A stretch of DNA of 64,000 nt from Diabrotica undecimpunctata (GCF_040954645.1 NC_092810.1:74922660-74986659); one strand, 5' to 3'; shown: positions 45,941-57,410, counted from the stretch's first letter. Numbers and translations are program-made. Notes: a model not told the origin generated them from the sequence alone.

Positions 45941-46090
45941 TGTTGTGGAAGGAACAAGAAGGGAGTTGGTTTAATGGTATTTCTTGTGCTGCTCATGTAC
46001 ACATAAGCTGCACGTCAATTGTTGGTGTTAACTGACAATTTAATTTTTAATGAACTCAATGCCTGGCCTATAGGGCCGGCAAATTATTTG

Positions 46091-46740
46091 TATAACTGTT
46101 TTTATATGATAAAGTTTTAAATCACTTTCTGATAAAAACGTATTAATTGTTCTTATCGTACAAAAACCACATCGGGCACACTACACAAGTTTTTAAACGA
46201 TATATTCGATGCTGAACGCTTACGGTGTTCACTCGTAGGCGGCTCAGACAACACTCCCTCAAAAATTTACATGGGTATAAATATTGTAGTTAATTCAATT
46301 ACTGACACATACGATCTTTTTCTTCATATTTTAATAATGCTATTCACGCTAAGTAGCGCTAGATATAAGCCAAAAATTATTTTTTCCGTTCAAATATATA
46401 TAATTTGTAGATTTTTATTTATGCCTTTTACAGAAAAAAAGTGAAAAACGTGTTTTTGCATTTTTCTGAAAATTTGAAGTTATGTAAAAAAAATATAGAT
46501 ATAAAAGTTGTAGATTATTTTATTCTCTACCACTTTTGCATTTAACATTTTTTTTCTTAAATCACAAGTTACGACGTTATACATAAAATACTGTTTTTCA
46601 CCCCTAAAAACCACCCCCAAATATGACGTTCCCCGGGACTCAGGTGGTGGAAAACTGAACCTTTATTTAACCTCATATTTACTAACGTTTTAGAGCCTCC
46701 ATATCCTAATGGTTCATTTTATTTCTTATTTTTGTTTCAG
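46091..46740. other. repeat-like AT-rich spacer
   Basis: No gene. The stretch near 46560-46640 (CACCCCTAAAAACCACCCCC) resembles sequences common in decayed insect DNA transposons, but no boundary was found. Confidence 0.4.
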
Positions 46741-46791
46741 AGCTGAAAGACGAAGTAAAGGCAAAGAAGCTGCAGCTACGATTTTAGATGA
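46741..46791 (+). other. exon-like segment with strong 3' splice site
   Basis: A pyrimidine-rich TTTCTTATTTTTGTTTCAG (ending 46740) precedes a short coding-like run in two frames, AERRSKGKEAAATILDE then a stop (ending 46791), or ELKDEVKAKKLQLRF. It could be the last exon of a gene lying to the left, or part of a decayed element. No upstream exon was recognised. Confidence 0.3.
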
Positions 46792-46799
46792 ATAAGTCA

Positions 46800-49334
46800 C
46801 CTAAAAATTTACATATCGGCGGCTGTATGCAATAGTGGCTTAACTAAAAAATTTACAAAATTGACTTAATATCATCAAAGTGCATAAGGCTTGAAAAAGG
46901 CTTTTTTATGACCTGCAAAACTGGCACAATAATAATGGCAAAAATGTCCGCTAGACGTCACTAGTGTCGCTTTGACATGTTGTCGGTTCAGTTAAATTGT
47001 TTTTTGTAATCCTGGCCCTTTTTAGTTGTGCAGTGGAAGTCGAACCGTGTCGATATCAAATTTTTATGCAATACCGACACGTTTGAGCTGTGCCACTATA
47101 TCAGAGAATTTTAGATATTTTCAAGCGATATCAGTGAGAATTTTGAAGTTGTGTCACATTAAATAAAAGGAATAAATTTATTGTTTTAAAAATATCAGAT
47201 CCAAAGCACAGAATAAGAAACAATCAGAATGCCCACTCTCAGATGCCGCCTTTGAAGTTTTTCAGCACGCGATCGCAATGTTTTAGACGGAAACACAGAA
47301 CACAGACTCGTATTGAGAATCACATTTGGTGTAATGGACTACCCATCGAGTTAGAATGGACTACCAAAGTCTGACGTCACAACGGGCGGGGTTTGGGCCT
47401 TAAAATACCTTTCCAAACAAATCTGTTTTACATGTATTTCTCCCATAAGAAGTTGGAAATGTTGCTTTTTTTAATAGTTAACAGAATAAATAAGGACTTT
47501 CGCTTCTGAATATCCATTCTGTGCGTTGGTTTTATTTGTTGTGAGATAAGAGTATCCAAGTATACTCCATTCGCTTAGCTCGGACATATTTTGACAGATT
47601 CATTGTCGGAAACCTACAACACAACAATTTCTACTTCTCAGTATTAATAGCTCAAGTATCCTACTATTGCAGACTTCTTTCTTTAAAAAAAGAAGAATTA
47701 TTCTAAATAGTGGAAGTGTATACTAAACTAAACAAATTTTGGGTAGTATATATTTAAAAAATATATTTTAGTTGTTATAATTTAACATAACTATTTATTA
47801 TATGGTGCAGATAAATAAATATTGATTGTCGGTAATTCGCAAAGTTCCATTTAATTTACTATTTAGTTTGTTTACTATTAATATTGGCTATGAGTACGTG
47901 TGCTTGGTTGTATAGTAATTTCCAGCCACGTTTAGTCTGTCAAAAAGTTACTAACTTCGCAAAAAAATAATTACTAAATTCACTAGACATTTCGGACTGG
48001 GAGTAGCGAGCCGAGTTATATTAAGATATTTACTGTCAAAGTTCATATTTTGAGGTTATATTGTGTTAGATTAAAACTTTAGTTATTTTTTCTTTATTTC
48101 AAAGAATTTTGTTGTTGTTTTATCAGGGTTATTTTAATGCAAATCAATAAATCATTGAAATTAGTTATGAAGTTGAAAAATATTTAAATTAATATTTTAT
48201 TCGTTTTAGGTGTCCCTGATTTTATCCTGTAAAAGACTAAAGATATTCGTTTTCTCCTAGTTTAAGTAGTGAATAAGGACTTTTAGTTGTAATATAACAT
48301 TATGTGTAAACCTTTCTATCAAATTGCCATAGTAAGTGTTTAAAAATTTAATATACTAAATTCAATTAATATCTTGCACATGATTCTTTGATGCTATTAG
48401 CTGTGTAATTTAGTTTAATCGATTTTAAATTGTTTTTTTGTTTATTTCTTTTCATGTATGTTATTTTTGTAAATTTGATGACATGTGATAAATTACAGTT
48501 TTAAAATTATTGTACATATTGTATAGTATTACATATATTGTATTTAGATTTGGCAATTGCTCGTTGACAAATAAATAAATAGCATTGAGTAAGGTCTCAT
48601 TGTCACAAAACATATGTTTTTGTATATTTTTGTTTTGTTACATTTTCTATTTATTATTAAGATAAATTTTAATAGCAAAACTTTATTATTTTTTCTATAT
48701 TATTCAATGTCAATTTTGATCAACAGAATCAACTGGCTAGTCCATTGTATTTCACATTTTTTTTATTTAAAAATAAATGTATAGTTGTGTGGACATTACT
48801 GCTGCTAACATTATTATTTCTTTTGTTGCTTATTTTGATTTCTATTAATAAGTTATCAGAAAATAAATTTATTTTTATACATAAATTTTATAACATTAAT
48901 CAACTTTTCAAAAAGTAAGTAGTGTAAGTATTTACAAGGGTTTACATTGTGAAAAAAAACAGGATGAATTTAAAAAATAAATTAAATATACCAAAAATTT
49001 AAATAATTCATTATTGTTGTAAACCATGTAATTATTTTCTCTGGCACAAGAAGCAATTGCAGTAGCATTAGAAATGAGCTCAATTAAATATTGATTTAGA
49101 GTGTTATACCTTTTATAAAGGATACTTATTACAAAATTTACAACAATAAATTCCTGATTGAAAAATGGACTTGTCACAATTAACTTCAGAGGCAGATTTT
49201 AAAATTATGCCTGGTTTGAAGACAATTTGGAATAAGCGAAAATCATATTTTATGTTAGAAGAGATCAAATGGTAAAATTTAATAAAAATAAAAAATCGGT
49301 TGCCTGTAAAGTCGGTTTTACGGGCGAAGATTTT
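46800..49334. other. AT-rich non-coding region
   Basis: No supported gene. A less AT-rich part, 46930-47600, has no recognisable content; 47700-49300 is very AT-rich. Minus frames at 48932-49394 lack motifs. Confidence 0.55.
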
Positions 49335-49717
49335 ACGTGACAACGTCTTTTTCTCGGTAGAATATTTATTGATATGAATATTATTAAATTGCACAATAGG
49401 AACAAGGAATTGAATGAAAATAAGAATTGCACAAATTTTAACTATAGAAATATATTTTGTTTACTAAAACATTGTACATGTAAACTTAAACTTAACTAAT
49501 TTCTATTTGAGTGATTTTGTTGAGGATAGGACGATGATAGGAGAAATAGCATCGCACCAGCGGACCGATCATGTTTGAGTGGGAGAGAGACGCAAGGCAT
49601 TCGCCGGTCCGGCGGGCCTCTCTCTCTTTCGGTGACTCATCGTAACAGACGTGAGCGGGCGTTACACTTTTTCATGAGTGACTCCGAGCCACAACCTAAT
49701 TTAAGACGTTGTCACGT
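49335..49717. mobile_element. candidate MITE with 15-bp terminal inverted repeats
   Basis: ACGTGACAACGTCTT at 49335-49349 is the exact reverse complement of AAGACGTTGTCACGT at 49703-49717. The 383-bp unit includes a GC-rich patch with CGCCGGTCCGGCG near 49603 and (CT)n. No transposase is present, as expected for a MITE. Target duplications were not established. Confidence 0.5.
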
Positions 49718-50124
49718 CAAAATATTAGGAATTGATCATCAAACAATTTTTCTTATTACTACAAAGCTAGCATGTCAGAAATTTGTTTAACAGTTGATTT
49801 GTAAAGATATATTTATACCTTCAAGAGTAAAAGCTATAAGCAACATTAAAGATTCAAAACCAAATTAAAAAAATATATCTGTTGTTAAATATAAAGTAAT
49901 TTTTAAAATGACACAGTTTAATAATTTTTATTTGTTTGAGAATTTTATATTGTATGAACATTATTGTATTTTTTATACTCCTCTATATACATATGTTGCT
50001 TGGAGTTAATAAATCAACAAATAAATATTTCTTTAAAAGTTTACACTTCAACTGGCTCAAGTACAAAATTTGATTGATGTCACAGATCCAAATTTATCTT
50101 TCACCATCTTCATTATTTTCACCC
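49718..50124. other. spacer before gypsy G2
   Basis: AT-rich, no gene. The last five bases (CACCC, 50120-50124) may be one copy of the G2 target duplication. Confidence 0.5.
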
Positions 50125-50321
50125 TGTATAAGCCTGATGGAAGGTGTAATAAATAAAATAAATACTAGATTGAGTAATTGTATAAGCAACAAGCAACTTC
50201 ACATGCCAGTAACCTAACCTAACAACTGTGTCTAACCTAATAATCTGTCCTGTCACCTCCTGTCATGCCATCTTGTTACCAACATGAATAATATGATTGT
50301 CACTTAACTGGGTATCATACA
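50125..50321 (-). repeat. G2 3' LTR
   Basis: 197 bp starting TGTATAAGCC and ending TATCATACA on the plus strand, so TG...CA in either direction. On the minus strand it follows the purine run AAAAAGACAAGGGGA (50322-50337), which is the polypurine tract for plus-strand DNA priming. Confidence 0.92.
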
Positions 50322-50396
50322 TCCCCTTGTCTTTTTCCTTATAAGTTCAGCTTACAAGGTTTTTTAATTTGTCTCCCTGACCTTGTACAGTAAGTA

Positions 50397-51616
50397 TTAA
50401 ACTGTGGTATTATTATGATTTGATGTTTCAAGTATATGATTATTATCAGGGATTAAAACTTCTGTTGCTTGATGTTCCTGATGTGTTTTCATACCCCCAC
50501 TGTCTGGCAATTCATGAAATACACTACCATCGCCACCCACATGATGATCATCACCACAGTCTACAACATGTTTATTTACTGATGATCTTATGTGACATCT
50601 GTTTCTTCTGATAATGTTTCCACTGTCATCTTGCAGGATGTATGATCTAGGCGATTTATGTTGATTCGAGATTTTTGCAGACTTCCAGGTGTTATTACAG
50701 TGATCAAGGACTGTTACATCCATGTTCCTGTTCAATGGCTTCAATATTGTTGCATTTTTATTAAAAGTTGTCTTATTTAATTCTTTTTTAGCTTTTATTT
50801 TCATTTCAACATTTTCACAAACATGGATGCAACAAATCAACTGAAATTGGAACTTTTTACATCTTCTGCTATTAAGAAGTTGTGATGGGGAGTATCCCAT
50901 ACCTTTTAATGGATAATTTCTATAATTTATTAATGCTGACTGAAGGTCTGCATGCTTTCTTTCATCTATGGTTTTCCTTAACATGTTTTTTGCAATTGAC
51001 ACTGCTTTTTCTGCTAATCCATTTGAACGTGGATAATTAGGACTACGAAATATTAAAGTAAAGTTCCAATTTCCAGTTTTGGGTTTTTTCTAGCAAATTT
51101 TTCACAACTCTTACATGCCCTTATATATGATTCAATATCCATCGGCCTACCAGGACAATAATAAATTTGGCGTGCTAGTGCTTTTGTTTTTTATATGCCT
51201 AAATGTCCCTAATGAAGTAATCCTAGAACTTCTTTTCTTAATGAAAAAAGAACAACTAATTTATTGTCTAGAAAAAGAAGGTCATTAGTTATAAATAGAT
51301 TCTCCTTTAGTTTGGCAAAGTGTCTGACATTTTTTGGAATTTTATATTTTTGCTCTGGCCAACCACTGATGATAAAATCAAAAACAACTTGTAGTTGGGG
51401 GTCTGCTATTGTCTGTTGTCGAAACTGATTTTTTCGTTCCTCAGATAGCGGTAAATCATTGACAATTGAATGAACAGCAAACTCTATCTCCGTATCAACA
51501 GATTTTTTGTTGTTTTTTAGAAATGCCCTTGATAGTGTGTCAGATATGTACATGGTTTTTCCTGATTTGTACGACACAACTAAATCATAATCTAATAATT
51601 TTAATCTCATTCTCAA
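50397..51616 (-). pseudogene. pol: G2 RNase H end and integrase with deleted core
   Basis: Frame 51209-51616 ends RNase H (LLDYDLVVSYKSGKTMYISD, TLSRAF) and reaches the integrase N-terminus. Integrase Zn-binding residues follow in another frame (HLGI, ARQIYYCPGRPMDIESYIRA, CKSCEKFARKNPK) near 51060-51190. The next recognisable residues are NYPRSNGLAEKAVSIAKNML, the end of the catalytic core with the final Glu. The roughly 100 residues holding the two catalytic Asp are absent, so integration activity is lost. The C-terminal part (50397-50990) reads GYSPSQLLNSRRC and continues as a basic tail. Confidence 0.8.
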
Positions 51617-51630
51617 GATTCTTGGTGAAA

Positions 51631-52603
51631 TCGACTGTAATCGACTTTTTTAAAAATTGATTCCAGTGGTTTGTGATCATTGTGGACTTTTACACAAGCT
51701 CCAAAGACAAAGTAGTGAAACCTCTTTACAGCAAATAAAATAGAGTTTCTTTTTCTATTTGAGCATACTGCTGCTCAGTTTTTGTAAGGCTCCTTGATGC
51801 AAAGGCCACAGGTCTGCCTTCTTGCAACAAACATGCCCCCAATCCATCTTTTAATGCATCTGTTTCAATTTCTGTTGGTTTCTTTGGGTCAAATACTGCC
51901 AAGATTGGCGAATTAGTCAACAGATGCTTTAGTTGATCCAGTGAATCTTGATGCTCACTTGACCACTGCCAATCTACATCCAATCTTGTGAAGTTTCTTA
52001 ACGGGGTAGATATTTTTGATAGGCTTGGTACGAACTTAGCTACATATTTTACCATTCCTAAAAATCTTGCAACATCTTATTTGCACTCTGGTGTGGGCAT
52101 GTCTAAGATTGCTTTGATATATTTATCACTTGTTTTCACACCATCCTTTGAAAATATCTGACCCATGTATTTAACAGTACTTTGTTTGAACTGTACCTTG
52201 GACTTATTGAACTTTATGTTGCATTTGGTAGCACAGTCAAGAACCCTTTTCAAGTTCCTGTCATGTTCTGCTTCTGAGGCACCAGTGACAATTAAATCAT
52301 CAAAGTAAAGGCCTACACCTTCAAGATCTCCAAATATTTCCAAATTTTTTTTTTGGAATACTTCTGGGGCTGAGCAGATACCGAAAGCCAGTCTATTAAA
52401 TTGATACCTACCAAATGGTTTGCCGAAAGTCATTAAATCTGCACTTTGATCATCCAGCTCCACTTGTCAATAACCATCCTTCATGTCTAAAATGATGAAA
52501 AACTGTCCTGTACCAAGTAGAGTTACAATTTCATCAACACAAGGAATTTGAAAGTGTTCTCTCGTGATAGCCCCATTAAGTTCTTTTGGATCAAAACATA
52601 GCC
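51631..52603 (-). pseudogene. pol: G2 reverse transcriptase and RNase H
   Basis: FGKPFGRYQFNRLAFGICSA and EVFQKKNLEIF, then the catalytic box GLYFDDLIVTGAS (Y-F-D-D) and VKYMGQIFSKDGVKTSDKYI (frame 52077-52463). A stop after PECK near 52079 separates the next frame, 51726-52055: VKYVAKFVPSLSKISTPLRN, NSPILAVFDPKKPTEIETDA, which begins RNase H with the catalytic Asp (IETDALKDGLGACLL), then VAFASRSLTKTEQQYAQIEK with the Glu region. A further shift near 51725 leads to the RNase H end. All four RT/RNase H landmark motifs are recognisable. Confidence 0.84.
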
Positions 52604-53289
52604 TTAAGTCATCATTTGGCTTTTCCACAATGACAAGTGGGTTGGTTTATCTACCTTTGTTATGACTCCTTGCGCTTCAAGATCACGCAGTTTATTTTTT
52701 AAATGTTTTCGTAAAACATGTGGAACCCGTCTTATGGTGCTTATTCGAGGTTTGGTATCTTCTCTCAAGGTTATATGGTGTTTTGTTGGAAATTTTCCTA
52801 GACCTTTAAACACATGTGAATATTTTGTTACTAGATAATTTAAATTGTTAAATTTAGAACTTACTAATGAATCTACCCGTTTGACTAAATTTAATTCTAG
52901 ACATTCTTTAAACCCCAGCAAAAGAACCTGATTTTTTGTATCTACAACTACAAAAGATATATCTATTTTATCATTTTTAATTACACAAGTTAATGTAACT
53001 CTATCTACAGTTTTAATTTTGAACTTTGAATCCCCATATGATACTAATGATATATTAGATTTACGGATATGTGCTGTTGTGGCTATTTCTTTGAGAATAT
53101 TTAAAGGCAATGTGCTTACCTCAGCTCCAGTATCTAATTTAAATGACACAGGCTTATTGTTAACATAAATATCAGCTGACCACATATCTTGTCCAACCTC
53201 GTGTTTACATTTAGAGTTTACTGACCTGACAAAATACTGATACTCACTACCTTCACTCTCACTTCCTGAACTTATCACACCTGACACCA
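52604..53289 (-). pseudogene. pol: G2 protease and RT start
   Basis: Almost directly after the primer-binding site come an acidic run (SSGSESEGSEYQYFVRSV), a spacer and the aspartic protease active site FKLDTGAEVSTLPL near 53140, with VLLLGFKECLELNLV as the second conserved element. The RT N-terminus follows (FKGLGKFPTKHHITLRED, RRVPHVLRKHLKNKLRDLE, LEAQGVITKVDKPTH), then a frame change at about 52640. There is no space for gag capsid or zinc knuckle between the LTR and the protease, so gag is deleted. The drawn frame begins at 53326 inside the LTR; that part is not protein. Confidence 0.85.
53272..53289 (-). other. G2 primer-binding site
   Basis: TGGTGTCAGGTGTG abuts the 5' LTR. G3 has TGGTGTCAAAAGTG in the corresponding place. 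Both would pair with a tRNA ending TGACACCA; the tRNA species is not assigned. Confidence 0.7.
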
Positions 53290-53491
53290 TGTATAAGCCT
53301 GATGGAAGGTGTAATAAATAAAACAAATACTAGATTGAGTAATTGTATAAGCAACAAGTATATTAACTTCACATGCCAGTAACCTAACCTAACAACCGTG
53401 TCTAACCTAATAATCTGTCCTGTCACCTCCTGTCATGCCATCTTGTTACCAACATGAATAATATAATTGTCACTTAACTGGGTATCATACA
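53290..53491 (-). repeat. G2 5' LTR
   Basis: 202 bp, matching the 3' LTR except for three substitutions and a TATATT-for-C change near 53358. On the minus strand it is directly followed by TGGTGTCAG (53289-53281), the tRNA primer-binding site. Confidence 0.92.
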
Positions 53492-53608
53492 CACTCTTTT
53501 ACTATGGTTTGTTTTTTAACCAGGAGGAGTAAACTAAAAAGACAGATTCACACCCAAGGAAGTTACTAGAAAAGTCACCAAATACATCTTCTTTTTTGGT
53601 TGATTATC
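53492..53608. other. spacer between G2 and LINE L6
   Basis: No gene. Contains the right copy of the probable G2 target duplication (CACTC, 53492-53496). Confidence 0.6.
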
Positions 53609-54172
53609 TCTTCTTCTTCTACGGCACTACAGCCCAAAATGAGCCTTGGCCTCCTTTATTTTTTGCCTCCACCCTTGTCTGTCTGTGGCTGCTCTTCTCC
53701 ATACACGGACTCCTAAAAGTGCTTGTGCGTCTCTGCTTACTGTGTCTTCCCAGCGCTTTCTTGGCTTTCCAACTGGTCTCTTTCCCTGCATTCTGGCGTT
53801 CAGTGCTCGTTTTGGTAGCCTATCCTCTCCCATTCGTATCACATGTCCGGCCCATTGCAATCTTTGTATTCTAATGAAGTCTGACAGGGGTGTTTCCTTA
53901 TACAGTTGATAGAGCTCGTTGTTATATCGAATTCTGAAGATTCCGTTTTCCCTCACAGGTCCTAGTATTCTCCTCAGTACTTTTCTTTCGAATGTGTCGA
54001 GTTTGTTTTTGGATGTTTCTTTCAGGACCCATGCTTCGCTGCCATAACATGCTATTGGCCGAATTAAAGTTTTATAGATTCTCATCTTTGTATTTCGGTG
54101 GACACTTTTAGACCGAAATATATGGGAGAGGGCAAAATAAGCTTTGTTTATTATCTCGGCCTTGCGGTAATC
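53609..54172 (-). mobile_element. LINE L6 3' fragment (second RTE-like family)
   Basis: The minus strand reads AEIINKAYFALSHIFRSKS, RNTKMRIYKTLIRPIACYG, SEAWVLKETSKNKLDTFERK, VLRRILGPVRENGIFRIRYN, RLQWAGHVIRMGEDRLPKRA, NARMQGKRPVGKPRKRWEDT and VSRDAQALLGVRVWRRAATD, then a stop after KIKEAKAHFGL at 53627. This is the post-RT region of a LINE related to, but distinct from, L1-L5. It ends with GTAGTGCCGTAGAAGAAGAA, so it shares the AAG-repeat tail style. It is truncated at 5' inside the thumb and has no catalytic box. The coding stretch has no internal stop. Confidence 0.85.
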
Positions 54173-54271
54173 CAGTAATCAGTATCAGACAACCTCATAC
54201 GTCGATTCTAACCTAACTTTGTTTATGTTTGCATAATAATTTTTTCCAATTCACTTCCAATTTATATTTTT

Positions 54272-55230
54272 GAAGTTATACTTCTATAAGCGCGTTCGAC
54301 ATTGGAAATTTGTACGGAGGTGAATCGGCAAAATCATTACATATGTAAGATATAGGTAAGAGAGAGACAGAAGATATATTTTCTCTCTCGAGAATGTATG
54401 ACCGAGAACTGTCAATTTTAAAATATATTACTGTTATGTCTAATTGGCAAATTTTTTGCGTGTTTTGTTCATATGCTGGTATATGTGAGTTCGAATCCCA
54501 ATACGAATTTCCTTTTTTATTTTTGAAATATTTAAAAACCCCATGTTAATCTTATTAAATGTATGTAATATACGCAAAAATGCGAAATTTTAAAATAAAA
54601 TGAAAATTTACAACATAATACGAGTTGTTGGTTTTTTATTTTTATATTCCACATACATTTTTTTAAGTTATACTTCCATACGCGCGTTCGACGTTGGAAA
54701 TTTGTACGGGAGTGAATCGGCAAAATCATTACATATGTAAGATATAGGTAAGAGAAAGACAGAAGATATATTTTCTCTCTCTTTCTCTCTCGAGAATAAA
54801 AATTTTCCTTTTGTAAATATATATTGTCATTTTTAAATACTTATGAATATTGCATTTTAATTTGTATTGAATTATTATATTGGATTATGTTGCAGTGTAT
54901 TGTATTGTATTTTTATATTAATAACAAAATAAACAATGAATTTTACTGGAGACTATGTGTAATTTTTTTTGCATTCAACTCCTTTCACACATATATAAAA
55001 ATAAAAATATACATTTTCATGAAAATATTGATTCAATCCTTCATTTACTATACTTCTATTACAGGTCAAATGTTTTTTATATACAGCAAACGATGCACCA
55101 TATACCAATATACCTAATTCTGTTTCTCTTTCTGCTCTCTTTTACCTATAGCATTACATATGTAATGATTGTGCAGATTGACTCCCATATAAATTTGTAG
55201 CGGCGAACGCGTGTATAGAAGTATAACTTC
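54272..55230. mobile_element. MITE-like foldback with three copies of a 105-145-bp repeat
   Basis: Copies: 54272-54415 (plus), 54664-54797 (plus) and 55121-55230 (inverted). They share GAAGTTATACTTCTATA, CGCGTTCG, ATTACATATGTAA and TATAGGTAAGAG-type blocks. The second and third copies face each other 567 bp apart end to end, like terminal inverted repeats of a non-autonomous DNA transposon. No transposase is present. A B-box-like GAGTTCGAATCCC at 54488 is inside the unit. Confidence 0.6.
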
Positions 55231-55448
55231 TACCTGAAGTCCCACTGGACTGCCACACCCGTTTTTTATTTTGTTTTTCTAATTATAATAAAAAAATGTT
55301 GGATTGTTATGAAGAAGTTGAAGAATTTTTAGAGTTTATTTATCACCTTGTAGAAGAAAATCATCTGGAACATATTCAAAAGCGATATATTCTAAAATCC
55401 AATGGAATTTTACAATATTTCATCAGTGCATTAACTTAAACAACAAAT
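55231..55448. other. short spacer before the foldback element
   Basis: Contains a short coding-like run near 55297-55437 (MLDCYEEVEEFLEFIYHLVE) without a known family. Too little to call a gene. Confidence 0.4.
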
Positions 55449-56347
55449 ATAGCCCAGTCTGGTTACAAAAAAGGTCGAAAAATGTTTCGCAGATACCTGA
55501 AGCTTTTAAGACATAGGTGGGGGTTACTTGATGACGAATATATGAAAGGGTACTCGTATTTTTACCTTGCGTTTTTTTAAACAATAATTTATGGTCACAA
55601 TTTGATTTTTTGTCTATAAGTTTTTTCCCTTATATTTTAAATAAACAATATTTATATCATTTTTTATATCAAGAATATCTTTATTTTTTCGTTTTTTCAA
55701 TTAAAATTGATAAATAATTTACGGAGATATTTGCAAAAAAAGTAGTTTTTTTGCACTAATTTATAAATTTTATTAATTTTTTTATTAACAAAATAAAATG
55801 TTATATTTATACATTTAAACATCGAGGAATTACCGTCTTTTAAATTTGTGCGAAATTTCTCCCCGATCGGTCAAATAGTTTAAAAGTTATTTAATTTATT
55901 TATCCCTGAGACTAATTATTTAAACTATTGAACTTGCCCTATGAATGATGCTAGACACATTTATCAAGTTTCATAGGATTCTTTAAGACTTAAACTATCT
56001 CAGAAGTTAAATGCAAATGCAAAAAAAGGGGTATGTTTTCTACTTATAAACAATTGTAATAACTTTTATATTTTTCAAGCTACATAATTGTACGTACAAC
56101 CATTGGATAGCTGGTAAAAAAACTCCAAAAAAAATCCATTTATGACCAATAGGAACGAAGTTAACGACTATTTTTAAAAAAATCGTATCTCCATTGTTTA
56201 TAAACATTAAGAAGTAAAATTTGCACAAGTTTTGAATGAAAATCTAAACTTTATATAGAAACTTGTAACTATAAAATTCATCCAATTTTTCAAAACTTAG
56301 AGCCCTTCGAAACGAAGGTACTTTCGAAAGATCGACATAGGAACGTT
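55449..56347 (+). repeat. foldback element left inverted arm
   Basis: Paired inverted with 58378-59216. Matching blocks include CGCAGATACCTGAAGCTTTT, ACCATTGGATAGCTG and GAAACGAAGGTACTTTCGAA. AT-rich, no protein-coding signal. Confidence 0.85.
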
Positions 56348-56743
56348 TTTTTTTTCGACATCGGAACTTTAAATTATCTCGGCTCTTTTTTTATTCTGGG
56401 ATAGATCGTCGAAATATGAATAACTACATAGTTTACACTGACCGGAAAATATGGGAAACCTCGAAAAAATTGAGTCCCTTTGAAATTCTCCGTAAAAATT
56501 TACTTTTTTTAATTTGGCTGGAATAGTCTGTCCCAGTAATAATAATGGCATAATTTTCACCCCCCGCAAATCTTGGAAAATCCCGGAAAATCAAGATAAT
56601 TTTTTTTTTATTTTATATCAATGATGTAATAATACTTGATACTACTAATAATACTACTAAATTAGATTTCAGGTAATTTTTTACAAATTATATTATTTTT
56701 TTCCAAAGCTAATGTTAAAGTGTTGCTATAACAACTGTTTTGA

Positions 56744-56808
56744 GTAGATAAGTATCACTTTAACCGCAAGGGTAGATAACGTGACACTTTAACAGCAAGA
56801 GTAGATAA
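56744..56808. repeat. 28-29-bp tandem repeat inside the foldback element
   Basis: GTAGATAA starts three times at 56744, 56772 and 56801, each followed by an ACACTTTAAC(C/A)GCAAG-type spacer. Confidence 0.7.
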
Positions 56809-56829
56809 AATGTTTTAACTTTTTTTTAT

Positions 56830-57206
56830 TCAATAAAATTTACAAATTCGAACACATTGAGGATTAAAAACAACTGAAATTTTAAAATTAATATTATTAG
56901 AAATATCTATTTTTGGAGCATCACAACTTGTACTCGTTTGCTTAAACACTTGATTCGAGGTACTGGATTGATGTTCTGGTCCGCCAAGTATACACTTGGA
57001 TACAGCAATCTTATTGCTTATTGACTTTTCAATGTAAGACTCTGCAATAGATGACGATTTCCATCCACCTAAACGTTTAACTTTTACTAGATCAGCTCCA
57101 GAATTTGCGAACATAGTAGCTGAAGAACGACGGAAACAATGCCTGCTTTTTCTACCTCTGATGGCAGGTTTTCCTTTTCTTGTATTAATTCTTTTCCGTC
57201 CATTTC
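56830..57206 (-). pseudogene. tyrosine recombinase C-terminal fragment (Crypton-like)
   Basis: The minus frame is open from about 57206. RKGKPAIRGRKSRHCFRRSS contains the conserved H-x-x-R (HCFR). Then ATMFANSGADLVKVKRLGGW supplies the third-position Trp commonly seen in place of His, and KSSSIAESYIEKSISNKIAV gives the nucleophilic Tyr (SYIE). Spacing of these residues matches tyrosine recombinases of the Crypton/DIRS type, which cut and rejoin DNA through a phosphotyrosine. The N-terminal half, including the first catalytic Arg, is not found. Class assignment beyond tyrosine recombinase is uncertain. Confidence 0.72.
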
Positions 57207-57410
57207 GTATTTATTCACTTTGTACACAAAACGCAACAATATTCTCCGCAAAAACCAAAACGTAACATTTGTTTGACATTTGTTGACAGAGTAATTCATA
57301 TCCCTAGCAACGGAGCAACACAATTGCGATTTTTGTGCTAAAAATTAGAATTTTCTTTGAAATTCTATTTTTCACCTGAACTTGAAGTCTTGCTATAGAA
57401 AAAAATGTTG

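Larger units (their letters stand above)
40950..46090 (-). mobile_element. I/Jockey-type LINE I2 with RNase H, nearly intact
   Basis: The minus strand carries ORF1 (45940 to 44531), then a long ORF2 with endonuclease, RT and RNase H (about 44560 to 40977), overlapping ORF1 slightly. The ORF2 frame is uninterrupted except for two stop codons. A 5' leader of about 150 bases lies above 45940. The 3' end near 40930-40976 has the repeated segment AATGTATAGATA, possibly the tail. Target duplications were not found. Codon content and frame preservation indicate a fairly recent insertion. Confidence 0.85.
50125..53491 (-). mobile_element. Ty3/gypsy LTR retrotransposon G2, complete ends but deleted inside
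   Basis: Two LTRs (50125-50321 and 53290-53491) bound a 2.97-kb interior on the minus strand. The LTRs differ by three substitutions and one 5-bp length change, suggesting recent insertion. Flanks CACCC and CACTC are a likely 5-bp target duplication with one change. The interior has a primer-binding site, protease, RT, RNase H and parts of integrase, but no gag, and the integrase core is missing. It would depend on other elements for mobilisation. Confidence 0.9.

Noticed and set aside
50210..50245. CCTAACCTAACC resembling insect telomeric repeat (TTAGG)n
   Set aside because: Only two units, and it lies within both G2 LTRs, so it belongs to the LTR.
54470..54520. B-box-like GAGTTCGAATCCC followed by T6, possible tRNA
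   Set aside because: No matching A box or cloverleaf at tRNA spacing; likely chance or a decayed tRNA-derived repeat.
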